This document shows positions 17,752 to 26,166 of a stretch of 64,000 bases of DNA, in pieces (position 1 is the first letter of the stretch; every line of letters starts with the position of its first letter). Origin of the DNA: Paludibacter sp. (lineage in GTDB: Bacteria > Bacteroidota > Bacteroidia > Bacteroidales > Paludibacteraceae); the NCBI RefSeq assembly GCF_009712605.1, contig NZ_WASO01000002.1, forward strand, positions 186,001 through 250,000. Direction: 5' to 3'. Made by a program: the position numbers and the translations under genes. The notes beneath the pieces were generated by a model, which was given only the letters and a program-made list of their open reading frames with translations, was not told the origin of the DNA and ran no database searches.

Positions 17752-18231
17752 ATGCAAATAATGACAGAAAGAGTACTTCGATTTTCGCAGCGCGGGTATT
17801 ACCTGAGTTTTTTAATGGCAGTTGTTGCCGTGATTGCAGGGTACTTTGCAGCCCGTTTTGTTCATTTTGATAAAAGCTCAGAATCGGGCATAGCATTACA
17901 GTCGCTTGTATTCATCCTGTTGTTGAGTACGTTGCCGGGTGTTTTATGGTGGTTTCACCGATTGGTGGAACGCTTAAAAGCAAAGCCGGATGCAGAGAAA
18001 GAGCGGGCTTATAAGCAGATGATTGCGATTCGCCTGTCAGTGGTAGATTTCAATATAGTACTGAACATTCTGTTGTTCTTCTTATTCTCCGATAAATCGT
18101 TCTTCATGTGTACGGCGATTGCGGCTATTATTCTGTTGTTTTGCCGACCCAACCAGCGAAATATCGAATCGGATCTGGGTTTGGGGGTTGTCAACGAAGA
18201 GGTAGAAGAAGACGAAACTAATGATCAATAA
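17752..18231 (+). CDS. Membrane protein of unknown function
   Basis: 159 residues (156 if the second ATG at 17761 is used). Four hydrophobic stretches are visible: about 19-36, 49-66, 99-112 and 117-128. A charged cytosolic loop (RLVERLKAKPDAEKERAYKQM) separates the two pairs. The C-terminus is acidic (EEVEEDETND). No motif identifies a function. It is followed 19 bases later by the BT0820-like HAD gene and shares its terminator. Confidence 0.7.
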   Translation: MQIMTERVLRFSQRGYYLSFLMAVVAVIAGYFAARFVHFDKSSESGIALQSLVFILLLSTLPGVLWWFHRLVERLKAKPDAEKERAYKQMIAIRLSVVDFNIVLNILLFFLFSDKSFFMCTAIAAIILLFCRPNQRNIESDLGLGVVNEEVEEDETNDQ

Positions 18232-18250
18232 TCGATAGATATCTTACAAC

Positions 18251-18700
18251 ATGGTTATAGCGGTTGACTTTGACGGAACAATTGTAGAACACGAATATCC
18301 GAAAATCGGACGTGAAATACCTTTTGCCTTTGATGTGCTCAAACGCTTGCAGAAAGAGGAGTTTCATCAGTTGATTTTATGGACGGTAAGGGAAGGTGAA
18401 TTGCTCGAAGAAGCTCTGGAGTATTGTCGCCAGCGGGGACTTGAATTTTATGCGGTAAACAGCGACCACCCGGGAACTCCTTATCCTGACGAGCTGATTT
18501 CCAGAAAGCTGAAAGTGGATATTTTTATCGACGATAGAAATATAGGTGGCTTGCCCGACTGGGGCGTGATTTACCGCATGGTAAAGTACAAGCAATCCTG
18601 GCCCGAAGCAATGAATAGCGCCGAAACGGAATATATCCGCAAGAAGAAGCCCAATCTGCTGATTCGCCTGGGAGAGATGCTGGAAGCTTCAAAAAGATAA
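18251..18700 (+). CDS. BT0820-like HAD-fold hydrolase
   Basis: 149 residues. The HAD motif I DFDGTIVEHEYP (Asp6, Asp8) and a late VDIFIDDRNIGG motif are present, with LWTVREGELLEEALEYC between. The protein lacks a cap domain. This matches the small family around Bacteroides BT0820, whose biological substrate is not settled. A phosphatase is the expectation. It is the last gene before a terminator. Confidence 0.8.
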   Translation: MVIAVDFDGTIVEHEYPKIGREIPFAFDVLKRLQKEEFHQLILWTVREGELLEEALEYCRQRGLEFYAVNSDHPGTPYPDELISRKLKVDIFIDDRNIGGLPDWGVIYRMVKYKQSWPEAMNSAETEYIRKKKPNLLIRLGEMLEASKR

Positions 18701-18715
18701 TATAAAGTAAAAAAA

Positions 18716-18754
18716 CAAGAGGTCGTTATGAGAGTAATGACCTCTTGCTTTTTT
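18716..18754 (+). terminator. Rho-independent terminator
   Basis: caagaggtcgtta (18716-18728) pairs with taatgacctcttg (18735-18747), 13 bp with one wobble, loop of 6, followed by c and six T. It ends the two-gene transcript of the membrane protein and the HAD protein. Confidence 0.9.
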
Positions 18755-18768
18755 CGTCCCGTCGGAAT

Positions 18769-18814
18769 TGTCTAAACTATGATTATAGTAGATTTAAAGA
18801 TTAATCAGATGATG
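18769..18814 (+). repeat. Left inverted repeat flanking the GxxExxY gene
   Basis: The text tgtctaaactatgattatag, then tagatttaaagattaatcag, is an imperfect reverse complement of 19264-19320 and a degenerate direct copy of the left half of 19328-19420. It abuts the 3' end of the GxxExxY gene. Confidence 0.6.
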
Positions 18815-18823
18815 GAAGCAGAA

Positions 18824-19213
18824 TCAGGAGGGTTTGAATTTCGAATTGATAAGTCGTTTTACCTCCAAACTTTTGCTTCCGAAATTTATTAAGAGACCGA
18901 CTTCTATATTATATGCTTCGAGATAGTTGATGGCTTGTGCTAAATGAACATCCTCCAACCTGATGACCGCTTTTAATTCAACCGAAATATTGTCTTCTAT
19001 CAAAAAATCAACTCTTCGTCTCCCTATTTCTACCTCCCTGTAATAGATCGGCATTTCAAATTCTCTTTTGAAATACATTTGGAAATAAGGCAACTCAATT
19101 TCCAAAGCTCGTTGGTAAATTACCTCCTGAAAGCCATTGCCAAGTGCTTTATGCACCTGCATGGCTGCTCCGATTATTCTACCAGTTATCTCTTTGTACT
19201 TGTATTCTTCCAT
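18824..19213 (-). CDS. GxxExxY family protein
   Basis: 129 residues. The defining motif GNGFQEVIYQ (Gly, Glu, Tyr spacing) is near residue 26-35, followed by RRVDFLIEDNISVELKAV. The V/RVDF-(x)n-ELKA arrangement resembles a PD-(D/E)XK nuclease core. No function is established. These genes are scattered and repeat-associated in Bacteroidetes. Here the gene is bracketed by inverted repeats on both sides, so it may be the passenger of a small mobile or formerly mobile element. Confidence 0.88.
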   Translation of the reverse strand: MEEYKYKEITGRIIGAAMQVHKALGNGFQEVIYQRALEIELPYFQMYFKREFEMPIYYREVEIGRRRVDFLIEDNISVELKAVIRLEDVHLAQAINYLEAYNIEVGLLINFGSKSLEVKRLINSKFKPS

Positions 19214-19263
19214 AAATGTATATCAGTATGGTTTGAAGTTTGTCCTAAAGGCTTAGGCTTAGT

Positions 19264-19420
19264 CAGATTAAAATCTGTGTTAACTGCTTAATCCTCTAAA
19301 ATCAGAGCTCTGACATTTGCTACTCATTGTTTAAACCATGATTATAGCAGATTAAAAGATTAAGCAGATTAAAATCTGTGTCATCAGCTTAATCCAGTTA
19401 AATCATAGTTCTGACATTTG
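19264..19420 (+). repeat. Right inverted repeat plus an adjacent solo palindromic copy
   Basis: 19264-19320 (cagattaaaatctgtg, then cagagctctgacattt) is inverted relative to 18769-18814. Next to it, 19328-19420 carries both halves together: aaccatgattatagcag... on the left and ...aaatcatagttctgacattt on the right. It reads as an element without a gene inside. The two right-hand units share gattaaaatctgtgt and tctgacatttgc. Confidence 0.6.
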
Positions 19421-19483
19421 CCGGCAAAGTGATTGTAATTTCCCACCAACCGATGGGATCTTCTATCTCGGTATTTTCGTGTA

Positions 19484-20062
19484 TTAAATGGTCGAACTTT
19501 TGCATTCTGTTTTGTCTTTGGTTTTATCTTCAAATAATTTGTTTATTCTCGGTTGAATAATCCAAATTCCTATCGGAAAAAACCAAATTAGAAAAAACTC
19601 ACCTGCAAAATCACTAAATGTCACTGGCTTTTGCCATTCGACTGTTTTTAATTCTTTTGAAATGAAATACAAACAGTAAAAAATACAAAACATAGAAAAT
19701 AAATGAAGTGGAAATACTATTCCAAAAATAGCTGAGTTTGTCACTGTGTTAGTAGCAAACACGCTATATATATAAACCGAAAAAAATAGCATATAAACAG
19801 CAGGTATCAAAAGAAATAATTTGAACTTATTCAAATTCATATTTACTGTCTCAGGCAGTTTTTTGTGTAGATTTGATCCGAGAGAATAAAACCACCCTAA
19901 AAAAAGTCCCATATACAAAACTATCAATATAGGATAAACTTTAAATTCTCCTGTCGGATCATTACTCGAATTTGTTGACTCCATAAAAAACTGAAAAATA
20001 ACTGGAAGTCCAAGAAGTAATCCAAATAGTTGCCAATGTTTAAGAGTTAGGAATTTAGTCAT
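19484..20062 (-). CDS. Membrane protein of unknown function (MTKFLTLKHWQLF type)
   Basis: The ATG at 20062 gives 192 residues beginning MTKFLTLKHWQLFGLLLG, an N-terminus I know from uncharacterised Bacteroidetes membrane proteins. A frame start at 20155 would add 31 basic residues and is less likely. Five hydrophobic segments are visible. The C-terminus is Lys/Thr-rich (FEDKTKDKTECK). The gene is more AT-rich than most neighbours. No function can be assigned. Confidence 0.65.
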   Translation of the reverse strand: MTKFLTLKHWQLFGLLLGLPVIFQFFMESTNSSNDPTGEFKVYPILIVLYMGLFLGWFYSLGSNLHKKLPETVNMNLNKFKLFLLIPAVYMLFFSVYIYSVFATNTVTNSAIFGIVFPLHLFSMFCIFYCLYFISKELKTVEWQKPVTFSDFAGEFFLIWFFPIGIWIIQPRINKLFEDKTKDKTECKSSTI

Positions 20063-20197
20063 AAATTTTGCTTTGTTATTTATGAATTTAATGTGGTGCT
20101 TGTTCCTTATTTTGTTAATAGCCATTCTTGTGACAAAAGGTTTCTCTTCCGCCACAAATATAGCAAATAAATAAAATTTAGTAAAATAATTATTTTT

Positions 20198-20245
20198 GCA
20201 AAAACAAAAAGCCTCAACGGATGAAGTATAATCATCTGTTGAGGC
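20198..20245 (-). terminator. Rho-independent terminator of the CoA-disulfide reductase gene
   Basis: gcctcaacggatga (20211-20224) and tcatctgttgaggc (20232-20245) form a 14-bp stem with one wobble and a 7-base loop. On the minus strand it is followed by ttttt-g-ttttt. It lies 75 bases after the stop codon at 20320. Confidence 0.88.
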
Positions 20246-20319
20246 TGTGTAGTTGGTTAGTGGAGTAATTTAATTCATCCGGTGGGCGAACGTTGGCGCC
20301 CTGAAAAAGTCGATTGGCT

Positions 20320-22599
20320 TTACCGTTGCATCATCATCTGCATGATGCCGCCGCCGTTTTTTACGTTGGTGAAGCCCATCTGCATCAGTATGCGTTGCGC
20401 ATAGGCCGAACGGGCTCCCGAAGCACAATAGAGCGTAATGTCTCTCGCTTTGTCGCCCAGTTCGTTCACTCTGGCTGGCAGTTCGTCCAGCTGAATGTTA
20501 ACGGCTCCGGGGTAAGCCCCACCGGCAAATTCCTGCGGAGTGCGCACATCCACAATCAGCGGCAGGTTTTTAGGGTTGGAAGACGGTTTTTGCTGAACCG
20601 GTCGGCGTGCCATCATGGTGGACAGTCCGCCACCGTTGGTGACGTTGGTATAACCGAGCTGCATCAGTATTTGTTGCGCGTAAGCCGAACGGCCTCCCGA
20701 AACGCAATAGACAATTATTTCGCGGTCAGATTTGTCTCCAAATTCACTGCTGCGGGTCATCACTTCGTCCAACGGAATGTTGACTGCACCAGGGTAAGCT
20801 CCGGTACGGAATTCTTCCACCGTCCGCACATCCACAATCAGCGTCGAATTGGTTTCTGCTGGTTTTGCTGCGCTTGTTTCAACTGTTTTTTCTTCCTGTT
20901 TTTCGGTAGTCTTCTTTTCTATGGGCAACAGGTCGATAGCGATGTTTTTGAATCCTACCGCACGGGCATGCCGTTGCAAGGAAGTGTGTCCTCCCGAAAT
21001 GTTGACCACGTTGCTGAATCCGGCACCTTTCAGTGTTCGGAGAGCCTGATGTCCCTTTTTGCCGGTTTCGTCGTACACAATAATCAATTGGTCGGATGGA
21101 ACGGACGGTAATTGTTGCAACAATAATTCGAGTGGGATATGCTTGGCGCCTTCGATATGGCTTTTCTCAAAAGCAAAAATGTCACGCACATCAATGAAGA
21201 GTGGCTTTTTGCCATCCACAAAAGCATCCAGCTCCGAAGCGGTAACGGACGGACTGAAACCCGACAGTTTGTTTTCAGCCGTGAAAGCCGCCATGTTCAT
21301 GGCGTCGTTGGCCGTGCCGATTGGTGGCGAATAGGCAAAGTCAATGTCCGACAGGTCGCTTACCGTCAGTTTGGCGGCAGCAGCGGTGGCAATCACGTCC
21401 AACCGTTTGTCGGCTCCTTTGTATCCGGCCGTTTGTCCCCCGAGGACGACGCCTGTTTTCTTATCATATACCAGCATCACGCTCACGGTTTCGGCGCCCG
21501 GCATATAACTGGTATGGTGTTCTTTGTGTACTACCACGGCGTCGGCGTCGATTCCCTGTGCACGAGCCTGCTTAAGCGATAAACCTGTAGTTCCGGCAAC
21601 CGCTTCGAAAACACGCACGACGGAAGTGCCCAGTGCGCCTTTGTATGGATGTTTTCCTCCCAAAGCATTTTCGGCGGCAATACGTCCCTGGCGATTGGCC
21701 GGTCCGGCAAGAGGAATGCGAACTTTCTTCCCGTTTACACGATGTTCAATTTCGACCATGTCGCCGGCAGCAAAAATATCGGGATCGTTTGTTTGCAGGT
21801 ATTCATTCACCAGCAAACCGCCGGCTTCACCGATAGAAAGCGAGGCTTCTTTTGCCAGTTGAAGGGTAGGTGATACGCCGATAGAGAGCAGAACAATGTC
21901 AGCTTCCAGTATCTTGCCGTTTGCAAGTTTTACAGCATCGGGAGTGATTTCCGAAACGGCAGTGCCGGTGTGAATGGTTACTCCGTGCGATAACATTTCG
22001 TTTTCGATAAATCCAGCGGTTTCAGCTTCCATGATGGACATGACGTGTGGCATCATCTCAACTACGCTCACGTTCAGTCCTTTCTTGGTGAGTGCTTCCA
22101 CCATTTCGAGACCGATAAATCCACCGCCTACAACTACCGCGTTTTTCGGTTTCTGTTCCTGCAAATGACGATAAATGCTGTCCATATTGTCGAGTGTCCA
22201 GAGCGTGAACACATGGTTGAGGTCAGCACCCGGAAGAGCAGGTTTGATGGGACGTCCGCCCTGTGCCAGTATCAGTTTGGTATAAGGAACAACGCACGTT
22301 TCTCCGGTTTGGAAGTTTTTTGTGGTGATGGTATGCTCCTTGCGGTTGATGGCTGTGACGCTGGTGTTGATGCGTACATCCACGCCGTATTGTTCGTTAA
22401 AGCTTTCCGGGCTTTGAAGAATCAGTTTGGAGCGGCTTTTGATGTCTCCGCCGATATAATAGGGAAGTCCGCAATTGGCGAATGAAATGTCCGGTCCCGA
22501 CTCAATCATGGTGATGTTTGCTTCCGACGAAATCCGACGAACTTTGGCGGCTGCGGTAGCTCCGGCAGCCACTCCGCCGATAATGACAATTTGTTCCAT
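20320..22599 (-). CDS. CoA-disulfide reductase-type flavoprotein fused to three rhodanese domains
   Basis: 759 residues. Residues 1 to about 445 are a CoA-disulfide reductase / NADH-oxidase-type flavoprotein: FAD motif GGVAAGATAAAK, redox Cys43 in FANCGLPYYIGG, NAD motif VVVGGGFIGLE, second FAD motif DIFAAGDMVE. Three rhodanese domains follow. The first (about 455-540) has Asp510 in the Cys position (IVYDETGKKG). The second (about 585-662) has Cys632 in VYCVSGGRS, and the third (about 678-757) has Cys725 in LYCASGARS. The usual fusion has one rhodanese. Domains two and three are close copies. It should act on per- or polysulfide sulfur. A stand-alone rhodanese precedes it. Confidence 0.9.
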   Translation of the reverse strand: MEQIVIIGGVAAGATAAAKVRRISSEANITMIESGPDISFANCGLPYYIGGDIKSRSKLILQSPESFNEQYGVDVRINTSVTAINRKEHTITTKNFQTGETCVVPYTKLILAQGGRPIKPALPGADLNHVFTLWTLDNMDSIYRHLQEQKPKNAVVVGGGFIGLEMVEALTKKGLNVSVVEMMPHVMSIMEAETAGFIENEMLSHGVTIHTGTAVSEITPDAVKLANGKILEADIVLLSIGVSPTLQLAKEASLSIGEAGGLLVNEYLQTNDPDIFAAGDMVEIEHRVNGKKVRIPLAGPANRQGRIAAENALGGKHPYKGALGTSVVRVFEAVAGTTGLSLKQARAQGIDADAVVVHKEHHTSYMPGAETVSVMLVYDKKTGVVLGGQTAGYKGADKRLDVIATAAAAKLTVSDLSDIDFAYSPPIGTANDAMNMAAFTAENKLSGFSPSVTASELDAFVDGKKPLFIDVRDIFAFEKSHIEGAKHIPLELLLQQLPSVPSDQLIIVYDETGKKGHQALRTLKGAGFSNVVNISGGHTSLQRHARAVGFKNIAIDLLPIEKKTTEKQEEKTVETSAAKPAETNSTLIVDVRTVEEFRTGAYPGAVNIPLDEVMTRSSEFGDKSDREIIVYCVSGGRSAYAQQILMQLGYTNVTNGGGLSTMMARRPVQQKPSSNPKNLPLIVDVRTPQEFAGGAYPGAVNIQLDELPARVNELGDKARDITLYCASGARSAYAQRILMQMGFTNVKNGGGIMQMMMQR

Positions 22600-22605
22600 A
22601 TGTGA

Positions 22606-22926
22606 TTATGATTTGATTTTTCTGTTCAGACTATACCAGCTGCCGCCGTTGTGAACACTGGTGTATCCACGGGAGAGAAGTATTCCTTTTGCCGAGGCGC
22701 TTCGCATTCCGGAGGCGCAACAGGTGATGATTGTACGGTTTTTGTCTTTGAATTTATTGAGGTTGCCGGATAACTGGTCGACAGGAATGTTGATTGATCC
22801 CTGAATATGACCGGATGCAAACTCTCCTTTTGAACGAACGTCAAGGATAATGGCGCCCTGACTGACAAGCTCTTTGAAATCGGCTTTCGGTGTAATTCCG
22901 AACAGTTTCTTTAGTGTTTCTAACAT
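22606..22926 (-). CDS. Stand-alone rhodanese-like sulfurtransferase
   Basis: The ATG at 22926 gives 106 residues; an in-frame extension to 22971 crosses a promoter box. The domain shows ILDVRSKGEFASGHIQGSINIP and the active-site loop TCCASGMRSASA with the catalytic Cys. It is a single-domain persulfide carrier. The gene ends 6 bases before the start of the reductase-rhodanese fusion, so they form an operon with four rhodanese domains in total. Confidence 0.9.
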   Translation of the reverse strand: MLETLKKLFGITPKADFKELVSQGAIILDVRSKGEFASGHIQGSINIPVDQLSGNLNKFKDKNRTIITCCASGMRSASAKGILLSRGYTSVHNGGSWYSLNRKIKS

Positions 22927-22956
22927 AGTTGAACGATTTTGTTTTTTTTGACGTTG

Positions 22957-22964
22957 CAAAGATA
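22957..22964 (-). promoter_or_regulatory. Putative -7 box of the rhodanese operon
   Basis: TATCTTTG on the minus strand is a full match to TAnnTTTG and lies 30 bases before the ATG at 22926. A T-rich stretch follows within the leader. Confidence 0.5.
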
Positions 22965-23114
22965 TATACAAATCAAACGAATTACAATAGTATCACTAAT
23001 TAAATTATTATAATATCACTATTAATGAATGAGAGTAATTGAGCTGTATTTGTGTAAAGTGTATATATATAGAATATTATGCAAATTATTTTAGTGCCAA
23101 AAAAATATTTATAA

Positions 23115-23288
23115 CTCCGTCCTTCAGGGTGGAGACAAGAAAATAAATGATTATCCGCAATGTGACCGCTCAACACCGGAGGTGTTGTTCCAATAATAAC
23201 GTCGGGATTTATCCCGGCGGGAATGAAAATCGCATTTTGCACATAACGCTGTAAGCGTTTTCCTGTAAGCGGGATACCGCTACGCGGT
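23115..23288. repeat. Array of five short palindromes
   Basis: In the 726-base spacer before the TonB-dependent receptor lie ctccgtcc/gggtggag (23115-23134), caacacc/ggtgttg (23171-23187), cggga/tcccg (23203-23216), aacgct/agcgtt (23245-23259) and accgc/gcggt (23276-23288). Each has a loop of 3 or 4 bases and unrelated arms. The minus strand is open across it for 117 codons, but the text is repeat-like and I do not call a gene. The remainder from 22972 is AT-rich, apart from the element at 23386-23460. Confidence 0.6.
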
Positions 23289-23385
23289 TTGGAGAGGATA
23301 TTGATTAGGATTGGTTTGTGGTTGTCTAAAAAAGTCAACGTTGCTATTAACAACCGTATAAACAGAAAGACAAGCTCATTTTTAT

Positions 23386-23460
23386 ACCCCTAAATCCCCT
23401 AAAGGGGACTTATACGCCAATAAAAATAGCAGATTTATAGCCCCTTCAGGGGTTGGGGTA
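23386..23460. repeat. Two-hairpin CCCC/GGGG element
   Basis: tcccc-taaa-gggga, then about 30 bases, then gcccc-ttca-ggggt and tggggt. It matches the element at 17633-17718 in order, orientation and loop size, with the surrounding gactt and gcagattta-like text also shared. Confidence 0.55.
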
Positions 23461-23727
23461 AAAAACAAACAAAGATACACTTTCGATTCGTAAGTTATTA
23501 CAAAACCAATATCCCTATTGAGACATCCTCTATTGCTGGTTTACGCCTCTGGAGTAAAAAGGCCGTTAGTTCATTATGCGGATAATCATTAAAGTAAATG
23601 CCTTAAGCATTGAAAACAATAGACTTTTGAACTTCACGTTAATATATTAACTTTGTTTTGGAAAAATGAACGGTTCAGACAGATTGGAACTCTGATTGTG
23701 CCGATCAAACATATAAAACTTCTGTTT

Positions 23728-26154
23728 GTGAAGAAATTCTTTTTGCTGATATTGCTTTTGTGTGTGTCAACGGCCTTTTATGCACAACATAAACCAAGGC
23801 TCTTTGGTTATGTGAATGATAAAGAAAAGCGGCCGATTGAACTTGCAACGGTATCGATAAAAGGCATGGCGATTGGGACTACAACCAATAAAAACGGATT
23901 TTATGAGCTGCTCCTGAATGCTCAAGATTCGGTCGAATTGTTTGTTTCCTGCGTTGGATACAAGCCATTTGTGAAAAGGATACTTCCCGATTTCAAACTG
24001 GCTCAGCTCAATATTACGCTGGAAACGGATACACGCGAATTATCGGCGGTAGAAGTCAATGCACCCCGTTTGCAAACCACGACTTCAGAACTGATCGACG
24101 TTTCTCACTGGCGGATGTTGCCTGATGCAAGTGGCGGCAGCATAGAGTCGTTGATTAGTACATTGCCGGGAGTGCATTCCACTAACGAATTGAGTTCTCA
24201 ATATTCAGTCAGAGGCGGAAGTTATGACGAAAACAGCGTTTATGTAAATGGTATTGAGGTGTATCGCCCCTTGTTGATCCGTGCGGGGCAGCAGGAAGGT
24301 CTGAGCTTTATTAATCCGGATATGGTGCAGAATGTTGCCTTCTCAGCCGGCGGATTCTCTTCCAAATTGGGAGATAAAATGTCATCAGTGCTGGATATTA
24401 CCTACAAACAGCCCACCACATTTGAGGGTGCTCTCTCTGCTGGATTGCAGGGCGCTTCGGCATATGTGGGGACGGCCTCTTCGAAGTTCAGTCAGATGCA
24501 CGGCTTGCGCTACAAGAGTAATTCTTTCCTTTTGGGGTCTCTCGATACCAAAGGCCAGTACGATCCCTCCTTTTTTGATTACCAAACCTATCTGACGTAT
24601 AATTTCAATCCTCACCTTGAACTTAGCTTTCTGGGGAATATTTCGCAGAACAACTACCGCTTTATTCCACAAGAGCAGGAAACATCATTCGGTACACTCC
24701 AAATGCCGCTGCAATTGAAAGTCTATTTTGACGGACAGGAAGAAGATGTTTTCAAGACACAGACCGGAGCTCTGACGTTGACTTATAAGCCGACGCAGAA
24801 TCTGAAGCTCCGATTTTCAGCCTCGGCCTTCAATACCAACGAAGAAGAAACGTATGACATTGCCGGGCAATACTGGCTTTATGAACTGGCCATGACGGGA
24901 AATGGAAAAGGAGAGCCTTCGACAACGATTGGTATCGGGTCGTATCGTCAACATGCGCGCAACTCGCTGGATGCTTCTGTTGTTGGGGGAAGCCATGCGG
25001 GAGAGTTTCGTGCCGGCAACCATTTGCTGGAGTGGGGGATTGGAGTGCAAAGAGAGTGTATTACCAATAAGATGAAAGAGTGGGAATATCGCGATTCAGC
25101 AGGTTACTCGTTGCCATACACTTCGACATTAAAAGTGTACAATAACCTTACCGCTAATCTGCAACTGGAATCTTTTCGGTCAAGCGGATATTTCCAGGAT
25201 ACCTATAAATTGCGTTCAGATAAAGGTTTATGGTCATTTACGGGAGGTTTTCGGGTGAATAACTGGTCGTACAACAAACAGTTCCTTTTTAGTCCCCGAC
25301 TTACGGTGGCTTTCTTCCCCCGATCGAGCAACCTTTCATTTCGGTTTGCTACCGGCGTCTATTATCAGACCCCGTTCTACAAGGAGTTGCGTGATACTGC
25401 CGTGGTAGGAGGCAATGTGGTTGCCAGTCTTAATAGCCAAATCAAGGCGCAAAAGTCACTTCATTTTGTTTTGGGGGCAGATTATCACTTCATCAAATGG
25501 AATCGTCCTTTTAAGTTTACCGCGGAAGCTTATTACAAGCCTGCAACAAATGTGATTCCTTATGTGGTTGACAATGTGAAAATCACCTATTTTGGTGGTA
25601 ATTGCGCCAAGGCGTATTCCGCAGGATTGGATATGAAATTGTTTGGTGAGTTTGTTCCCGGCTCCGATTCCTGGATCGGCCTCTCTCTGATGCAGTCAAA
25701 ACAGAATATTCAGAAAGGAACGGATGGCGTCGGCAATTCTGTTTATACGGGTTATATTTCGCGGCCTAACGAACAGCGTTATAGCGTTACGATGTTTTTT
25801 CAGGATTATTTGCCCAACAATCAGCGCCTGAAAGTGAACCTGAAACTGATCTGGTCGGATGGATTGCCGGTTGCCGCATCACATAATCCGTATGTGATGG
25901 CATTTCGTACACCTGACTATCGCAGAGTTGATATTGGTGCTTCCTATGCGTTGATAGACAAAACCCATCGGCCCCAAACCGGAGTCTTTTCGCACATGAA
26001 ATCCGTTTGGCTCAATCTGGATGTGTTTAATCTTTTGGATATTAGTAATGTCAATTCATATATTTGGCTGTCAGATATTTACAATCGTCAATACGCTATT
26101 CCCAACTATCTCACCCGCAGGCTGCTGAATTTTAGGGTATCTGCTGAGTTTTAG
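23728..26154 (+). CDS. TonB-dependent receptor with N-terminal carboxypeptidase-regulatory-like domain
   Basis: I choose the GTG at 23728, which begins directly with a signal peptide (VKKFFLLILLLCVSTAFYAQ); the ATG at 23653 adds 25 non-conserved residues. The product is about 808 residues. A beta-sandwich domain (LFGYVNDKEKRPIELATVSIKG...) is followed by the plug (ESLISTLPGVHSTNEL, YSVRGGSYDENSVYVNGIEVYRP) and a barrel ending RLLNFRVSAEF. It imports an unknown ligand across the outer membrane. No SusD partner or anti-sigma gene is adjacent, so it is not a SusC-type pair. Confidence 0.88.
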   Translation: MKKFFLLILLLCVSTAFYAQHKPRLFGYVNDKEKRPIELATVSIKGMAIGTTTNKNGFYELLLNAQDSVELFVSCVGYKPFVKRILPDFKLAQLNITLETDTRELSAVEVNAPRLQTTTSELIDVSHWRMLPDASGGSIESLISTLPGVHSTNELSSQYSVRGGSYDENSVYVNGIEVYRPLLIRAGQQEGLSFINPDMVQNVAFSAGGFSSKLGDKMSSVLDITYKQPTTFEGALSAGLQGASAYVGTASSKFSQMHGLRYKSNSFLLGSLDTKGQYDPSFFDYQTYLTYNFNPHLELSFLGNISQNNYRFIPQEQETSFGTLQMPLQLKVYFDGQEEDVFKTQTGALTLTYKPTQNLKLRFSASAFNTNEEETYDIAGQYWLYELAMTGNGKGEPSTTIGIGSYRQHARNSLDASVVGGSHAGEFRAGNHLLEWGIGVQRECITNKMKEWEYRDSAGYSLPYTSTLKVYNNLTANLQLESFRSSGYFQDTYKLRSDKGLWSFTGGFRVNNWSYNKQFLFSPRLTVAFFPRSSNLSFRFATGVYYQTPFYKELRDTAVVGGNVVASLNSQIKAQKSLHFVLGADYHFIKWNRPFKFTAEAYYKPATNVIPYVVDNVKITYFGGNCAKAYSAGLDMKLFGEFVPGSDSWIGLSLMQSKQNIQKGTDGVGNSVYTGYISRPNEQRYSVTMFFQDYLPNNQRLKVNLKLIWSDGLPVAASHNPYVMAFRTPDYRRVDIGASYALIDKTHRPQTGVFSHMKSVWLNLDVFNLLDISNVNSYIWLSDIYNRQYAIPNYLTRRLLNFRVSAEF

Positions 26155-26166
26155 TTTGATGTGTAA

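Noticed and set aside
20314-21111. 265-codon plus-strand frame over the rhodanese domains
   Set aside because: Antisense shadow of the duplicated rhodanese coding sequence.
23000-23353. 117-codon minus-strand frame over the palindrome array
   Set aside because: Its text consists of short palindromes; such frames occur in repeats and have no conserved fold.
23653-23727. Longer N-terminus of the TonB-dependent receptor
   Set aside because: The 25 added residues precede a complete signal peptide that begins at a GTG.
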